DNA of 64,000 nt, from the NCBI RefSeq assembly GCF_003025035.1, contig NZ_PYJN01000019.1, positions 186,001 to 250,000 of the forward strand, read 5' to 3'. Under the pieces are notes generated by a model. That model was not told the DNA's origin. It worked only from the letters and a program-made list of their open reading frames with translations, and did not search any database. This stretch comes from Rhizobium sp. SEMIA4064 (lineage in GTDB: Bacteria; Pseudomonadota; Alphaproteobacteria; Rhizobiales; Rhizobiaceae). Position numbers and translations under genes: made by a program. This document shows positions 23,190 to 32,270 of this stretch, piece after piece; positions within the stretch are counted from its first letter, which is position 1, and the number at the start of each line of letters is the position of its first letter.

Positions 23190-24800
23190 CTATTTGAGCC
23201 GAAAACGCTGGATCTTGCCCGATTCCGTCTTCGGCAAAGCGTCCACGAAGACGATCGAGCGGGGATATTTATAGGGCGCGATCATTGCCTTGACGTGATC
23301 CTGCAGCGTCTTCACCAGCAAATCCGAGCCGGCGATGCCGGGCATCAACACCACATGCGCCTGAACAATATGGCCGCGATCTTCATCGGGCTTGCCGACG
23401 ACAGCGCATTCCAACACGTCACCATGCGATAGAAGTGCCGCCTCCACTTCCGGCCCGGCAATATTGTAGCCGGCCGAAAGAATAATATCGTCGGAGCGTG
23501 CGGCGAAGTGGAGATAGCCGTCTTCATCCTGGATGAAGCTGTCCCCCGTCACGTTCCAGCCATCCCTGACATAATCGCCCTGACGGTGGTCGGCGAGGTA
23601 GCGGCAACCGATCGGGCCGCGAACCACCAGCTTGCCGATCGTGCCGCGCGGGACTTCGTTCATGTCGTCGTCGACGACGCGCGCCTCGTAGCCGGCAAGC
23701 GGCTTGCCGGTGCAATTGGGCTTGGCATCGTCAAGCCGGTTGGAAATGAAGATATGCAGCAACTCGGTCGAGCCGATACCGTCGAGGATCGGCTTGCCAG
23801 TCTTTCGCGTCCACTCTTCGAAGATGGGCCCCGGCAGCGTCTCGCCGGCCGAAACCGCAATGCGGAGGGAAGAAAGATCCGCCCCTTCCTCCATCGCCGC
23901 CAGCATGGCGCGATAGGCAGTCGGCGCGGTGAAACTGATCGTCGCGCCATATTCCTGAATGATCTCGATCATATTCTTCGGCGAGGCGTTTTCGAGTAGC
24001 GCCGTCGACGCTCCGAACCGCAGCGGGAATACGACGAGACCACCAAGCCCGAAGGTAAAGGCGATCGGCGGTGAGCCGATGAAAACATCCTCGGGCGTTA
24101 CCTGCAGGACTTCCTTGGCATAGGCATCGGCGATGATGAGGATATCCCGATGGAAATGCATGGTGGCCTTGGGAACGCCCGTCGACCCCGAGGTGAAGCC
24201 GAGCAGCGCCACATCATCCCGCCCCGTCTTTGCCGCCTCGAAACGCACCGGCTTGTTGAGCGCGATGCGATCAAGCTCTGCGTCGTGATTGGCGGTGCCG
24301 TCGAAGCCGACGACCTGCTTCAGAAACCGGCTTTCCTTCGCCGCCGCAACGAGATCTTCCAGCAGCCTCGTGTCGCAGAGCGCAAAAGTGATTTCCGCCT
24401 TGTCGATGATCTTCGACAACTCGCCTGATCGCAGCATCGGCATGGTGTTGACCGCGACGGCGCCGACCTTGGTCACAGCCAACCAGCAGGCAATCATCGC
24501 CGGATTGTTGCCCGAGCGGATGAGAACGCGATTGCCGGGCTTGATACCGAAATTCTCGACAAGCGCATGGGCGATGCGATTGGTCCAGTCCGCCAGCTCC
24601 TTGTAGGTACGCCGGCGGCCGTTGCCGATCAGCGCGACATGATCGCCGAAACCGCGCTCGACCATGCGGTCGCTGAGTTCGACACCGGCATTCAGCCATT
24701 CGGGATAGTCGAAACCGTCCAGCAGCAGCTCCGGCCATTCCCCTGCTAGCGGCAGGTTGTCCCGCGTGAATGTATCGGCATGACCCGTCGGTCCAAGCAT
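23190..24800 (-). CDS. 2-aminobenzoate (anthranilate)-CoA ligase-type benzoate-CoA ligase
   Basis: This acyl-adenylate enzyme of 536 residues has the P-loop LLGFTSGSTGVPKATMHFHR, the DGIGSTELLHIFIS motif, DGWNVTGDSF and the C-terminal PKTESGKIQRFRL with the catalytic Lys. It is closest in style to benzoate/2-aminobenzoate-CoA ligases, and its divergent neighbour is a 2-aminobenzoyl-CoA monooxygenase/reductase, which makes anthranilate the likely substrate. The reaction is anthranilate plus ATP plus CoA to 2-aminobenzoyl-CoA. ATG 24800 has GGGAG 6 bases upstream; the frame is open to 24911. Two motif 1 copies lie in the shared promoter region. Confidence 0.82.
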   Translation of the reverse strand: MLGPTGHADTFTRDNLPLAGEWPELLLDGFDYPEWLNAGVELSDRMVERGFGDHVALIGNGRRRTYKELADWTNRIAHALVENFGIKPGNRVLIRSGNNPAMIACWLAVTKVGAVAVNTMPMLRSGELSKIIDKAEITFALCDTRLLEDLVAAAKESRFLKQVVGFDGTANHDAELDRIALNKPVRFEAAKTGRDDVALLGFTSGSTGVPKATMHFHRDILIIADAYAKEVLQVTPEDVFIGSPPIAFTFGLGGLVVFPLRFGASTALLENASPKNMIEIIQEYGATISFTAPTAYRAMLAAMEEGADLSSLRIAVSAGETLPGPIFEEWTRKTGKPILDGIGSTELLHIFISNRLDDAKPNCTGKPLAGYEARVVDDDMNEVPRGTIGKLVVRGPIGCRYLADHRQGDYVRDGWNVTGDSFIQDEDGYLHFAARSDDIILSAGYNIAGPEVEAALLSHGDVLECAVVGKPDEDRGHIVQAHVVLMPGIAGSDLLVKTLQDHVKAMIAPYKYPRSIVFVDALPKTESGKIQRFRLK

Positions 24801-24915
24801 GGTTCGCTCCCGCATTCCTCTCGACCCAATTCGACACCCAACGCCGATCTCCCGGTAGCGTGTGCAGCATCGCGGAAAATGATTGCACCGAAGGCGCAAA
24901 TGTTCAAGCAAGAAA

Positions 24916-24929
24916 TTTTAAGCCTAAAA
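24916..24929. promoter_or_regulatory. operator candidate, motif 1 copy D
   Basis: TTTTAAGCCTAAAA differs from the perfect copy A by one base. With flanks it reads ATTTTAAGCCTAAAAT. It lies about 115 bases upstream of the CoA ligase start. Confidence 0.6.
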
Positions 24930-25043
24930 TAATTTAATACCCATTGATTTCACAGGATATTTTGATCTGATTGCGCCATCGGAATCGCATTTCGGGCTCA
25001 AAATCCCGCAACACAACTCTTGACGAATGGTGGCGACAAGATA

Positions 25044-25057
25044 TTTTAAACTTAAAT
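25044..25057. promoter_or_regulatory. operator candidate, motif 1 copy E
   Basis: TTTTAAACTTAAAT matches copy A in 12 of 14 positions. It lies 44 bases before the monooxygenase/reductase start. Confidence 0.5.
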
Positions 25058-25100
25058 AATTTTCGTGACCCGGGCTTCGGCGTCACAGGAGGGATAAGCG

Positions 25101-27419
25101 ATGCAAATCGTCTGTATCGGCGGCGGACCCGCGGGCCTCTATTTCGGGCTTCTGATGAAGAAGTTGCATCCCGAGCTTTCCATCAAGGTCGTTGAGCGCA
25201 ACCGCCCCTATGACACCTTCGGCTGGGGTGTCGTCTTCTCCGATGCCACCATGGTATCGATGCGCGAATGGGATCCGGAAAGCGCCGCCGAGATCGAAGA
25301 TGCCTTCAATCATTGGGATGATATCGAGGTCTGGTTCAAGGGCACGCGCCAGCGCACCTCCGGCCACGGCTTTGTCGGCATCGGCCGCAAGAAGCTGCTG
25401 AATATCCTGCAGAAGCGCTGCGAAGCGCTTGGCGTCGAGCTGATCTTCGAGACCGACGTAACGTCCGATCTCGACTTTCCGGACGCCGATCTGATTATCG
25501 GTTCGGATGGTCTTAACTCGAAGATTCGTAACCACTATCCCGACGTCTTCCAGCCGGACATGATCACCCGGCCGAATCGCTACATCTGGCTCGGCACCAA
25601 CAAGCTCTACGACGCATTTACCTTCGATTTCCGCAAGAGCGAGTACGGCTGGTTCCAGGCGCATATCTACAAGTTCGACGACAAGACCTCGACCTTCATC
25701 GTCGAAACCACCGAGGAAGCCTATCTTGCCCACGGTCTCAACAAAATGGATCAGGACGGCTCGATCGCCTTCTGCGAAAACTTGTTCTCGGAAGTGCTCG
25801 ACGGCGCCTCGCTGATGACCAATGCCCGCCATATCCGCGGCTCGGCCTGGCTGAACTTCAACCGGCTGATCTGCGGCAAGTGGAGTCATTTCAACGGCAA
25901 TTCGCATGTCGTGCTGATGGGCGACGCCGCCCACACCGCGCATTTCGCCATCGGCTCCGGCACGAAACTCGCCATTGACGACGCGATCGAGCTGACCCGG
26001 CAATTCCAGATCCACGGGCACAGCAAGGAAAAGATTCCGGCGATTCTCGAAACCTATGAAGAGATCCGCCGCGTCGACGTCGCCCGCATCCAGAACGCGG
26101 CGCGCAATGCCATGGAATGGTTCGAAGTGGTCGGGAGGCGCTATGCCGACACGCTAGAACCCGAGCAGTTCATGTATTCGATGCTCACCCGCTCGCAGCG
26201 CATCAGCCACGAGAACCTGCGGCTGCGCGATAAGGACTGGCTGGAAGGTTATGAACGCTGGTTCGCCAAGAAATCCGGCCTTGCGGTCGGCAACGAGCGC
26301 TGCCTGCCGCCGATGTTCACGCCCTATCAGCTACGCGACGTGACGCTCATCAACCGCATCGTAGTCTCGCCCATGGCGATGTATTCGGCAGAAAACGGCG
26401 TGATGAACGATTTTCACATCATCCATCTCGGCTCACGCGCGCTCGGTGGTGCTGGTCTCGTCTTTGCGGAAATGACCTGCGTCACGCCCGATGCCCGCAT
26501 TACCCCCGGCTGCCTCGGCCTCTGGAACGAAGAACAGGCGGCACAGTGGCGGCGGCTTGTCGAATTCGTCCATTCAAACAGCGCCGCCAAGGTCGGCATC
26601 CAGCTCGGCCATGCCGGCCGCAAAGGGGCAACCAAAGTTGCCTGGGAGGGCATCGATCAGCCAGTAGCCGAAGGCGAATGGCCGCTGATCTCGGCATCCG
26701 CCGTTCCCTATCTCAGGAATAGTCAGATACCCAAGGCCATGGACCGCGCCGATATGGACCGCGTCAAGGCCGATTTCGTCCGTGCGACGGAACTGGCGAT
26801 CACCACGGGCGCCGATTGGCTGGAACTGCACTGCGCCCACGGCTATCTCCTGTCGAGCTTCCTGTCGCCGCTCACCAATGTGCGCGACGACGAGTACGGT
26901 GGCAGCCATGAAAACCGCGCCCGCTACCCGCTGGAAATCTTCCGGGCCATGCGCACAATCTGGCCGGAGGACAAGCCCATGTCCGTGCGTCTTTCCTGCC
27001 ATGACTGGACCGATGGCGGCAACACGCCGGAGGATGCGGCGATTTTCGCGGCCCTGTTCAAGAAAGCCGGCGCCGATCTGATCGATTGTTCGTCCGGTCA
27101 GGTGTCGAAGGAGGAAAAGCCGGTCTATGGCCGCCTGTTCCAGACACCATTCTCGGACAAGATCCGCAATGAGATCGGCATTCCAACGATCGCCGTCGGC
27201 GCGATCTCGGAGGCCGATCATGCCAATTCGATCATCGCCGCTGGTCGTGCCGATCTCTGCGCTGTCGCCCGTCCGCATCTGGCCGATCCCGCCTGGTCGC
27301 TGCACGAAGCCGCCAAGATCGGCCTGACCTCGATCCCCTGGCCGAAGCAATATCTCTCCGGCAAGATGCAATATGAAAACAATCTTGCCCGCGCGGCAGC
27401 GGCCACGCCGGCGAAGTGA
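25101..27419 (+). CDS. 2-aminobenzoyl-CoA monooxygenase/reductase-type bifunctional flavoprotein
   Basis: The protein is a fusion. Residues 1 to about 390 are a FAD monooxygenase ([19 protein letters not shown] at the N-terminus, [20 protein letters not shown] near 272). From about 400 an old-yellow-enzyme-type FMN reductase follows ([55 protein letters not shown]). This architecture and the 772-residue length match the Azoarcus 2-aminobenzoyl-CoA monooxygenase/reductase, which hydroxylates and then reduces the ring. Salicylyl-CoA 5-hydroxylase-like annotation is the alternative. AGGAGGGA precedes ATG 25101. It heads an eight-gene operon of CoA-ester chemistry, and its neighbour is a suitable CoA ligase. 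Confidence 0.86.
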   Translation: MQIVCIGGGPAGLYFGLLMKKLHPELSIKVVERNRPYDTFGWGVVFSDATMVSMREWDPESAAEIEDAFNHWDDIEVWFKGTRQRTSGHGFVGIGRKKLLNILQKRCEALGVELIFETDVTSDLDFPDADLIIGSDGLNSKIRNHYPDVFQPDMITRPNRYIWLGTNKLYDAFTFDFRKSEYGWFQAHIYKFDDKTSTFIVETTEEAYLAHGLNKMDQDGSIAFCENLFSEVLDGASLMTNARHIRGSAWLNFNRLICGKWSHFNGNSHVVLMGDAAHTAHFAIGSGTKLAIDDAIELTRQFQIHGHSKEKIPAILETYEEIRRVDVARIQNAARNAMEWFEVVGRRYADTLEPEQFMYSMLTRSQRISHENLRLRDKDWLEGYERWFAKKSGLAVGNERCLPPMFTPYQLRDVTLINRIVVSPMAMYSAENGVMNDFHIIHLGSRALGGAGLVFAEMTCVTPDARITPGCLGLWNEEQAAQWRRLVEFVHSNSAAKVGIQLGHAGRKGATKVAWEGIDQPVAEGEWPLISASAVPYLRNSQIPKAMDRADMDRVKADFVRATELAITTGADWLELHCAHGYLLSSFLSPLTNVRDDEYGGSHENRARYPLEIFRAMRTIWPEDKPMSVRLSCHDWTDGGNTPEDAAIFAALFKKAGADLIDCSSGQVSKEEKPVYGRLFQTPFSDKIRNEIGIPTIAVGAISEADHANSIIAAGRADLCAVARPHLADPAWSLHEAAKIGLTSIPWPKQYLSGKMQYENNLARAAAATPAK

Positions 27420-27426
27420 GCAACCG

Positions 27427-28215
27427 ATGACGACATCAGGCAAATTTGTGGGCCGCCACGCCCTCGTCACCGGCGCCGGTAGCGGCATCGGCGCCGCGAT
27501 CGCGCGGGCGCTCGCTGCCGAGGGTGCACGCGTGACGCTTGCCGGGCGAAAAAGAGAACCGCTCGAGGCCGTCGCTGCCGACATTGGCGCGAATGCTCTC
27601 GTCGTTGACGGTTTCGACGTCACCAGCGTCGAAGCGATTGCCGGCGGCGTGAACGCTGCCCGCGAAAAATTCGGCCCTGTCGATATTCTCGTCAACAATG
27701 CCGGCGAGGCACCAACTGCGCCTTTCGAGAAGACCAGCCTGGACATGTGGAATCGCGTCCTGACGGTCGATCTCACCAGCGTTTTCCTGGTGACGCAAGC
27801 TGCCCTACCCGACCTTAAAGCGCACGGAGCCGGCGCGCGCATCATCAACATCGCCTCGACGGCGGGCCTGACCGGCTACGGCTACGTGTCCGCCTATGTT
27901 GCCGCCAAGCATGGCGTCGTCGGCCTGACGCGCTCGTTGGCGCTGGAGCTGGCAAAGACTGGTATCACGGTCAACGCCGTGTGCCCCGGTTTCACCGATA
28001 CGCCGATCATCGAACGCTCGATCGCCACCATCGTCGCCAAAACAGGGCGCACGGCGGAACAGGCGCTTGCGGAGTTCACGAAATCCAATCCGCAGGGACG
28101 GCTCGTCAAGCCCGAGGAGGTTGCCGACACCGTTCTTTGGTTGGCATCGCCGGCGGCGGCATCGATCAATGGTCAGGCAATTGCGGTTGCCGGTGGGGAG
28201 GTTTTAGCGGGATGA
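27427..28215 (+). CDS. short-chain dehydrogenase/reductase
   Basis: The 262-residue SDR has the cofactor motif [26 protein letters not shown], the catalytic Ser in NIASTAG, and YVAAK with the Tyr/Lys pair, plus the closing GGEVLAG. It lies 7 bases after the monooxygenase/reductase gene, so it is translated from the same message. A 3-hydroxyacyl-CoA or cyclic alcohol/ketone intermediate in the CoA pathway is the likely substrate. NAD versus NADP preference cannot be read with certainty, although the Arg in LAGRKREP suggests NADPH. Confidence 0.87.
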   Translation: MTTSGKFVGRHALVTGAGSGIGAAIARALAAEGARVTLAGRKREPLEAVAADIGANALVVDGFDVTSVEAIAGGVNAAREKFGPVDILVNNAGEAPTAPFEKTSLDMWNRVLTVDLTSVFLVTQAALPDLKAHGAGARIINIASTAGLTGYGYVSAYVAAKHGVVGLTRSLALELAKTGITVNAVCPGFTDTPIIERSIATIVAKTGRTAEQALAEFTKSNPQGRLVKPEEVADTVLWLASPAAASINGQAIAVAGGEVLAG

Positions 28216-29063
28216 GCGATCGGGATATGACGATGCGGGGCCATCTGAAGCCCTTCAAAGATTACAAGCCGCAGCATTTCCTCTGGGAGGTCAGCGATGA
28301 CGGCCGCGTCGCCACGATCCGGCTGAACCGCCCGGAGCGCAAGAACCCGCTGACGTTCGACAGCTATGCCGAACTGCGCAATCTCTTCCGCGACCTCGCC
28401 TACGCCTCTGACGTCCGCGCTATAGTGCTGACCGGAGCTGGCGGTAATTTCTCGTCCGGCGGCGATGTCTTCGAGATCATCGAACCGCTGACCCGCATGG
28501 CAATGCCCGAGCTTCTCGCCTTCACGCGCATGACCGGCGATCTGGTCAAAGCCATGCGCAAGTGCCCGCAGCCGATCATTTCCGCCGTCGACGGTATCTG
28601 CGCCGGTGCCGGCGCCATCCTCGCCATGGCCTCCGACCTGCGCCTGGCGACGTTCGAAGCCAAGACCGCCTTTCTCTTCACGCGCGTCGGCCTTGCCGGC
28701 GCCGACATGGGCGCATGCGGCATCCTTCCCCGCATCATCGGCCAGGGCCGTGCCGCTGAACTGCTGTTCACGGGTCGCTCGATGACATCGGCCGAAGGCC
28801 ATGCCTGGGGTTTCTACAACAGCTTGCATGTCAGCGCTGATCTGGAGCCGGAAGCCATCAGGCTCGCCAGTTCGCTAGCGAATGGGCCATGGTTCGCGCA
28901 TGGCATGACCAAGACCATGCTGAACCAGGAATGGGCGATGGGCATCGACGAGATGATCGAATCCGAGGCGCAGGCCCAAGCGGTCTGCATGGCCACCCAG
29001 GATTTCCGCCGTGCCTTCGAAGCCTTCGCCGCCAAGCGCAAGCCTGAATTCCAGGGGAATTGA
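28212..29063 (+). CDS. enoyl-CoA hydratase/isomerase-family protein
   Basis: The crotonase fold is shown by [20 protein letters not shown], the oxyanion segment [15 protein letters not shown] (near 75-90) and [20 protein letters not shown] with the second oxyanion glycine. The catalytic Glu region reads [20 protein letters not shown] and has Asp/Ala where crotonase has paired Glu, so it may hydrate, isomerise or open a ring rather than act as a classical hydratase. In the 2-aminobenzoyl-CoA route a ring-opening hydrolase of this fold would be needed. It overlaps the SDR stop (ATGA). Confidence 0.85.
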   Translation: MSDRDMTMRGHLKPFKDYKPQHFLWEVSDDGRVATIRLNRPERKNPLTFDSYAELRNLFRDLAYASDVRAIVLTGAGGNFSSGGDVFEIIEPLTRMAMPELLAFTRMTGDLVKAMRKCPQPIISAVDGICAGAGAILAMASDLRLATFEAKTAFLFTRVGLAGADMGACGILPRIIGQGRAAELLFTGRSMTSAEGHAWGFYNSLHVSADLEPEAIRLASSLANGPWFAHGMTKTMLNQEWAMGIDEMIESEAQAQAVCMATQDFRRAFEAFAAKRKPEFQGN

Positions 29064-29067
29064 GGCT

Positions 29068-30249
29068 ATGTCCGCTGCATCAAGCCTCTCCGGGCCGAGC
29101 CGAGATCATCTGGATTGGCCGTTCTTCGATGAACGCCACCGGGAATTCGTGGCTGAAGTCGACGCTTTCGCCAAATCCTCCGCCATGGCCGATATCGACC
29201 ATGGCGATGTCGACGGCACCTGCCGCAAGCTGGTCAAGGCGCTCGGCGACGCCGACCTCCTCGCTGCCGCCACAGGCACCTCGGACAGCGACCCGTTGAT
29301 CGATTCCCGCCTCGTTTGTCTCGCGCGCGAAACGCTCGCCTGGCACGATGGCCTTGCCGATTTCGCTTTCGCCATGCAGGGCCTCGGCACCGGCGCGATC
29401 GGATTATCCGGCTCGCCCGAACTGCGCGACGCCGTGCTGCCGAAAGTTCGCGCCGGCGACTGGCTCGCGGCCTTTGCGCTGTCGGAAAAGGATGCCGGCT
29501 CGGATGTCGCCGCGATGAGTTGCGCGGCCCGCGCCGATGGCGATCACTATGTTCTCGATGGCGAAAAGACCTGGATTTCCAATGGCGGCATCGCCGATAT
29601 CTACACCGTTTTCGCCCGCACAGGCGAGGCGCCGGGCACGCGCGGCATTTCCGCCTTCGTCGTCTTCGCTGATGATCCCGGCTTCTCGATCGCCGAACGG
29701 ATCGAAGTGATCACGCCGCATCCGCTGGCGACGATCCGTTTCGAAAACTGCCGCATCCCCGCGTCGCGCCGGCTCGGCGCACCGGGCGAAGGCTTCAAGA
29801 TCGCCATGCGCACACTCGATATCTTCCGCGCCTCGGTCGCCGCCGCCAGCCTTGGCTTTGCGCGGCGGGCGCTGGATGAGTCGCTGGCGCATGTCCGCAC
29901 GCGGCCGATGTTCGGCGCGACGCTCGGCGACCTTCAGTTGACGCAGGCAGCCCTCGGCGATATGGCGACCGGCATCGACGCGGCAGCCCTCCTCACCTAT
30001 CGAGCGGCCTGGCGTCGCGACGTGCAGCATCTGCCGACGACGCGCGAGGCGGCCATGGCCAAGATGACGGCCACGGAAACCGCGCAGGCCGTCATCGACC
30101 GCGCCGTCCAGCTTTTCGGCGGACGAGGCGTCAAAGCGGGAGAAATAACGGAAAAACTCTATCGGGAGATACGCGCACTTCGTATTTACGAAGGTGCGAC
30201 GGAGGTTCAGAAACTGATCGTTGCGCGCGAACTTCTGAAGACAAATTGA
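29068..30249 (+). CDS. acyl-CoA dehydrogenase (1)
   Basis: The 393-residue protein has the acyl-CoA dehydrogenase signature [20 protein letters not shown], the FAD segment [20 protein letters not shown], and a C-terminal [20 protein letters not shown] with the usual catalytic-base region. It should remove two hydrogens alpha-beta to a CoA thioester and pass electrons to electron-transfer flavoprotein. It lies directly after the crotonase gene and before a glutaryl-CoA-dehydrogenase-like gene, so each probably serves a different intermediate. Confidence 0.87.
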   Translation: MSAASSLSGPSRDHLDWPFFDERHREFVAEVDAFAKSSAMADIDHGDVDGTCRKLVKALGDADLLAAATGTSDSDPLIDSRLVCLARETLAWHDGLADFAFAMQGLGTGAIGLSGSPELRDAVLPKVRAGDWLAAFALSEKDAGSDVAAMSCAARADGDHYVLDGEKTWISNGGIADIYTVFARTGEAPGTRGISAFVVFADDPGFSIAERIEVITPHPLATIRFENCRIPASRRLGAPGEGFKIAMRTLDIFRASVAAASLGFARRALDESLAHVRTRPMFGATLGDLQLTQAALGDMATGIDAAALLTYRAAWRRDVQHLPTTREAAMAKMTATETAQAVIDRAVQLFGGRGVKAGEITEKLYREIRALRIYEGATEVQKLIVARELLKTN

Positions 30250-30263
30250 TGGAGATTGAGAGC

Positions 30264-31445
30264 ATGAGCCGCGAGATTTTCGACTGGGCCGACCCGTTCC
30301 GGCTGACGGAGCAGTTGAGCGACGATGAACGCATGGTGCTTGATACCGCACATTCCTACGCGCAGGAGAAACTGGCGCCCCGCGTCCTCGAAGCCTTCCG
30401 CCATGAGAAGACCGACCCGTCGATCTTCCGTGAAATGGGCGAACTCGGCCTGCTCGGTCCGACGATCGCGCCGGAGTACGGCGGCGCCGGCCTTGGCTAT
30501 GTCGCCTATGGCCTGATCGCCCGTGAGGTCGAGCGCGTCGACAGCGGCTACCGCTCGATGATGAGCGTGCAATCCTCGCTCGTCATGGTGCCGATCAATG
30601 CCTTCGGTTCAGAAGAGCAGAAGCAGAAATATCTGCCGAAGCTTGCCACCGGCGAATGGATCGGCTGCTTCGGCCTCACGGAACCTAACCACGGCTCCGA
30701 TCCCGGCTCGATGGTAACCCGCGCCAAGAAGGTCGATGGCGGCTATAGCCTGACCGGTGCCAAGACCTGGATTTCCAATGCACCGATCGCCGACGTCTTC
30801 GTCGTCTGGGCCAAGACCGAAGACGGCGTTATCAGAGGTTTCATCCTGGAAAAGGGCTGGAAAGGCCTGTCAGCCCCCGCCATCCACGGCAAGGTAGGCC
30901 TGCGCGCCTCCATCACCGGCGAAGTCGTCATGGACAATGTCTTCGTGCCGGAAGAAAACCTGCTGCCGAACGTTTCCGGCCTCAAAGGCCCCTTCACCTG
31001 CCTGAACTCGGCCCGCTTCGGCATTGCCTGGGGCGCTCTCGGCGCGGCCGAGGATTGCTACGCCAAGGCGCGGCAATATGTGCTCGACCGCAAACAGTTC
31101 GGCCGGCCGCTCGCTGCCAACCAGCTCATCCAGAAGAAGCTTGCCGACATGGTGACCGAGATCACCCTCGGCCTGCAGGGTTGCCTGAGGCTCGGCCGCT
31201 TGAAGGAAGACGGCCATCCGCCGGTGGAGCTAACCTCGATCCTCAAGCGCAATAGCTGCGGCAAGGCACTCGAGATCGCCCGCGCCGCCCGCGACATGCT
31301 CGGTGGCAACGGCATTTCCGACGAGTTCGGCATCGCCCGCCATCTCGTCAACCTCGAAGTCGTCAACACCTACGAAGGCACGCACGACATCCACGCCCTC
31401 ATCCTCGGCCGTGCCATCACCGGCATCGCCGCTTTTTCGAACTGA
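30264..31445 (+). CDS. acyl-CoA dehydrogenase, glutaryl-CoA dehydrogenase-like
   Basis: The 393-residue protein has [56 protein letters not shown] and a tail [19 protein letters not shown] with the catalytic Glu. These are strong matches to glutaryl-CoA dehydrogenase (GcdH), which makes crotonyl-CoA with loss of CO2. GGAG lies 9 bases before ATG 30264, with upstream TTG/ATG alternatives at 30246 and 30249. A glutaryl-CoA step fits the opened and deaminated ring of anthranilate (a C7 dicarboxylic chain after decarboxylation or shortening), but this is inferred. GcdH also serves lysine/tryptophan breakdown. Confidence 0.85.
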   Translation: MSREIFDWADPFRLTEQLSDDERMVLDTAHSYAQEKLAPRVLEAFRHEKTDPSIFREMGELGLLGPTIAPEYGGAGLGYVAYGLIAREVERVDSGYRSMMSVQSSLVMVPINAFGSEEQKQKYLPKLATGEWIGCFGLTEPNHGSDPGSMVTRAKKVDGGYSLTGAKTWISNAPIADVFVVWAKTEDGVIRGFILEKGWKGLSAPAIHGKVGLRASITGEVVMDNVFVPEENLLPNVSGLKGPFTCLNSARFGIAWGALGAAEDCYAKARQYVLDRKQFGRPLAANQLIQKKLADMVTEITLGLQGCLRLGRLKEDGHPPVELTSILKRNSCGKALEIARAARDMLGGNGISDEFGIARHLVNLEVVNTYEGTHDIHALILGRAITGIAAFSN

Positions 31446-31453
31446 GGCCGGCC

Positions 31454-31885
31454 TTGGCATTCAAAACCACCAGACCCCTGCGCTTCGGAGACTGCGATCC
31501 CTCGGGGATCGCCTATTTCCCGTCGTATCTGAACATCCTCGTCGGGGTGCTGGAGGATTTTTTCGGCTCGTTGGGTTTTCCCTGGAAGGCGCTGGTCAAC
31601 GACCGCCGCATCGGCGTGCCGACCGTACGGCTCGACTTGACCTTCGTGCGCCCTGGCTTTCAGGGCGATGAGCTTGATTTCGTGGTGGCGGTGCGCGGCA
31701 TCGGTCGTTCCTCGCTCGATCTGGAACATCAGGTTTCGGCGAATGGTCAAGTCCTATGGACCGCCCGCCATCGTGTCGTTTCCACCTCCCTCGACACCCA
31801 TCAATCGCTTGCGTGGCCGGACGATATCCGCGCTGCGCTGACCTCTCATCTGGAGATGACCGATGCACACCATCCTGCAACCTGA
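31454..31885 (+). CDS. 4-hydroxybenzoyl-CoA thioesterase-family protein
   Basis: The hotdog-fold protein has RFGDCDPSGIAYFPSYLNIL near the N-terminus, the DxDxxG pattern with the catalytic Asp of 4-hydroxybenzoyl-CoA thioesterases. It is 143 residues long. The start is a TTG at 31454 with TGAGG 6 bases upstream; there is no usable ATG before the active site. It would release CoA from dead-end or end-product aromatic/acyl CoA esters. Its 3' end overlaps the RidA gene by 23 bases. Confidence 0.83.
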   Translation: MAFKTTRPLRFGDCDPSGIAYFPSYLNILVGVLEDFFGSLGFPWKALVNDRRIGVPTVRLDLTFVRPGFQGDELDFVVAVRGIGRSSLDLEHQVSANGQVLWTARHRVVSTSLDTHQSLAWPDDIRAALTSHLEMTDAHHPAT

Positions 31886-32258
31886 AGGCTGGGCCAAGCC
31901 GATCGGCTATGCCAATGGCATGGCGGCAACCGGTCGCATGGTGTTCGTCGGCGGCCAAGTCGGCTGGAACGCCGCGTGCGAATTCGAAAGTGACGATTTC
32001 GTCGAGCAGGTGCGCCAGACGCTGAAGAATGTCGTCGCCATTCTCGCCGAGGGCGGCGCCAAGCCGCAGCACATCACCTCGATGACCTGGTATTTCACCG
32101 ATAAGAGCGAATATCTCGCCAATCTCAAGGGCATCGGCCAGGTCTATCGCGAGATCATCGGCCGGCATTTTCCAGCCATGGCCGCCGTGCAGGTCGTCGC
32201 CCTCGTGGAGGACCGCGCCAAGATCGAGATCCAGGCGACCGCCGTTATTCCGGAATAG
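31863..32258 (+). CDS. RidA-family (YjgF) enamine/imine deaminase
   Basis: The 131-residue protein has VFVGGQVGWNAA, QVRQTLKNVVAILAEGGAKP and an AVQVVALVEDRAKIEIQATA end, which carries the conserved pattern of RidA-family trimers. The usual catalytic Arg appears in a shifted context, so activity is not certain. RidA proteins speed hydrolysis of reactive enamines and imines. The product of the 2-aminobenzoyl-CoA reductase is a ring enamine, so a RidA in this operon may deaminate it; this is an inference from pathway chemistry and gene position. Confidence 0.85.
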   Translation: MHTILQPEGWAKPIGYANGMAATGRMVFVGGQVGWNAACEFESDDFVEQVRQTLKNVVAILAEGGAKPQHITSMTWYFTDKSEYLANLKGIGQVYREIIGRHFPAMAAVQVVALVEDRAKIEIQATAVIPE

Positions 32259-32270
32259 GATGGGCTCGCC

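Larger units (their letters stand above)
24801..25100. other. divergent promoter region of the anthranilate-CoA genes
   Basis: No gene is seen. The region serves the CoA ligase (minus) and the monooxygenase operon (plus). It is strongly AT-rich between 24900 and 25065 and contains two motif 1 copies, 128 bases apart (24916 and 25044), one near each start. Confidence 0.6.
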
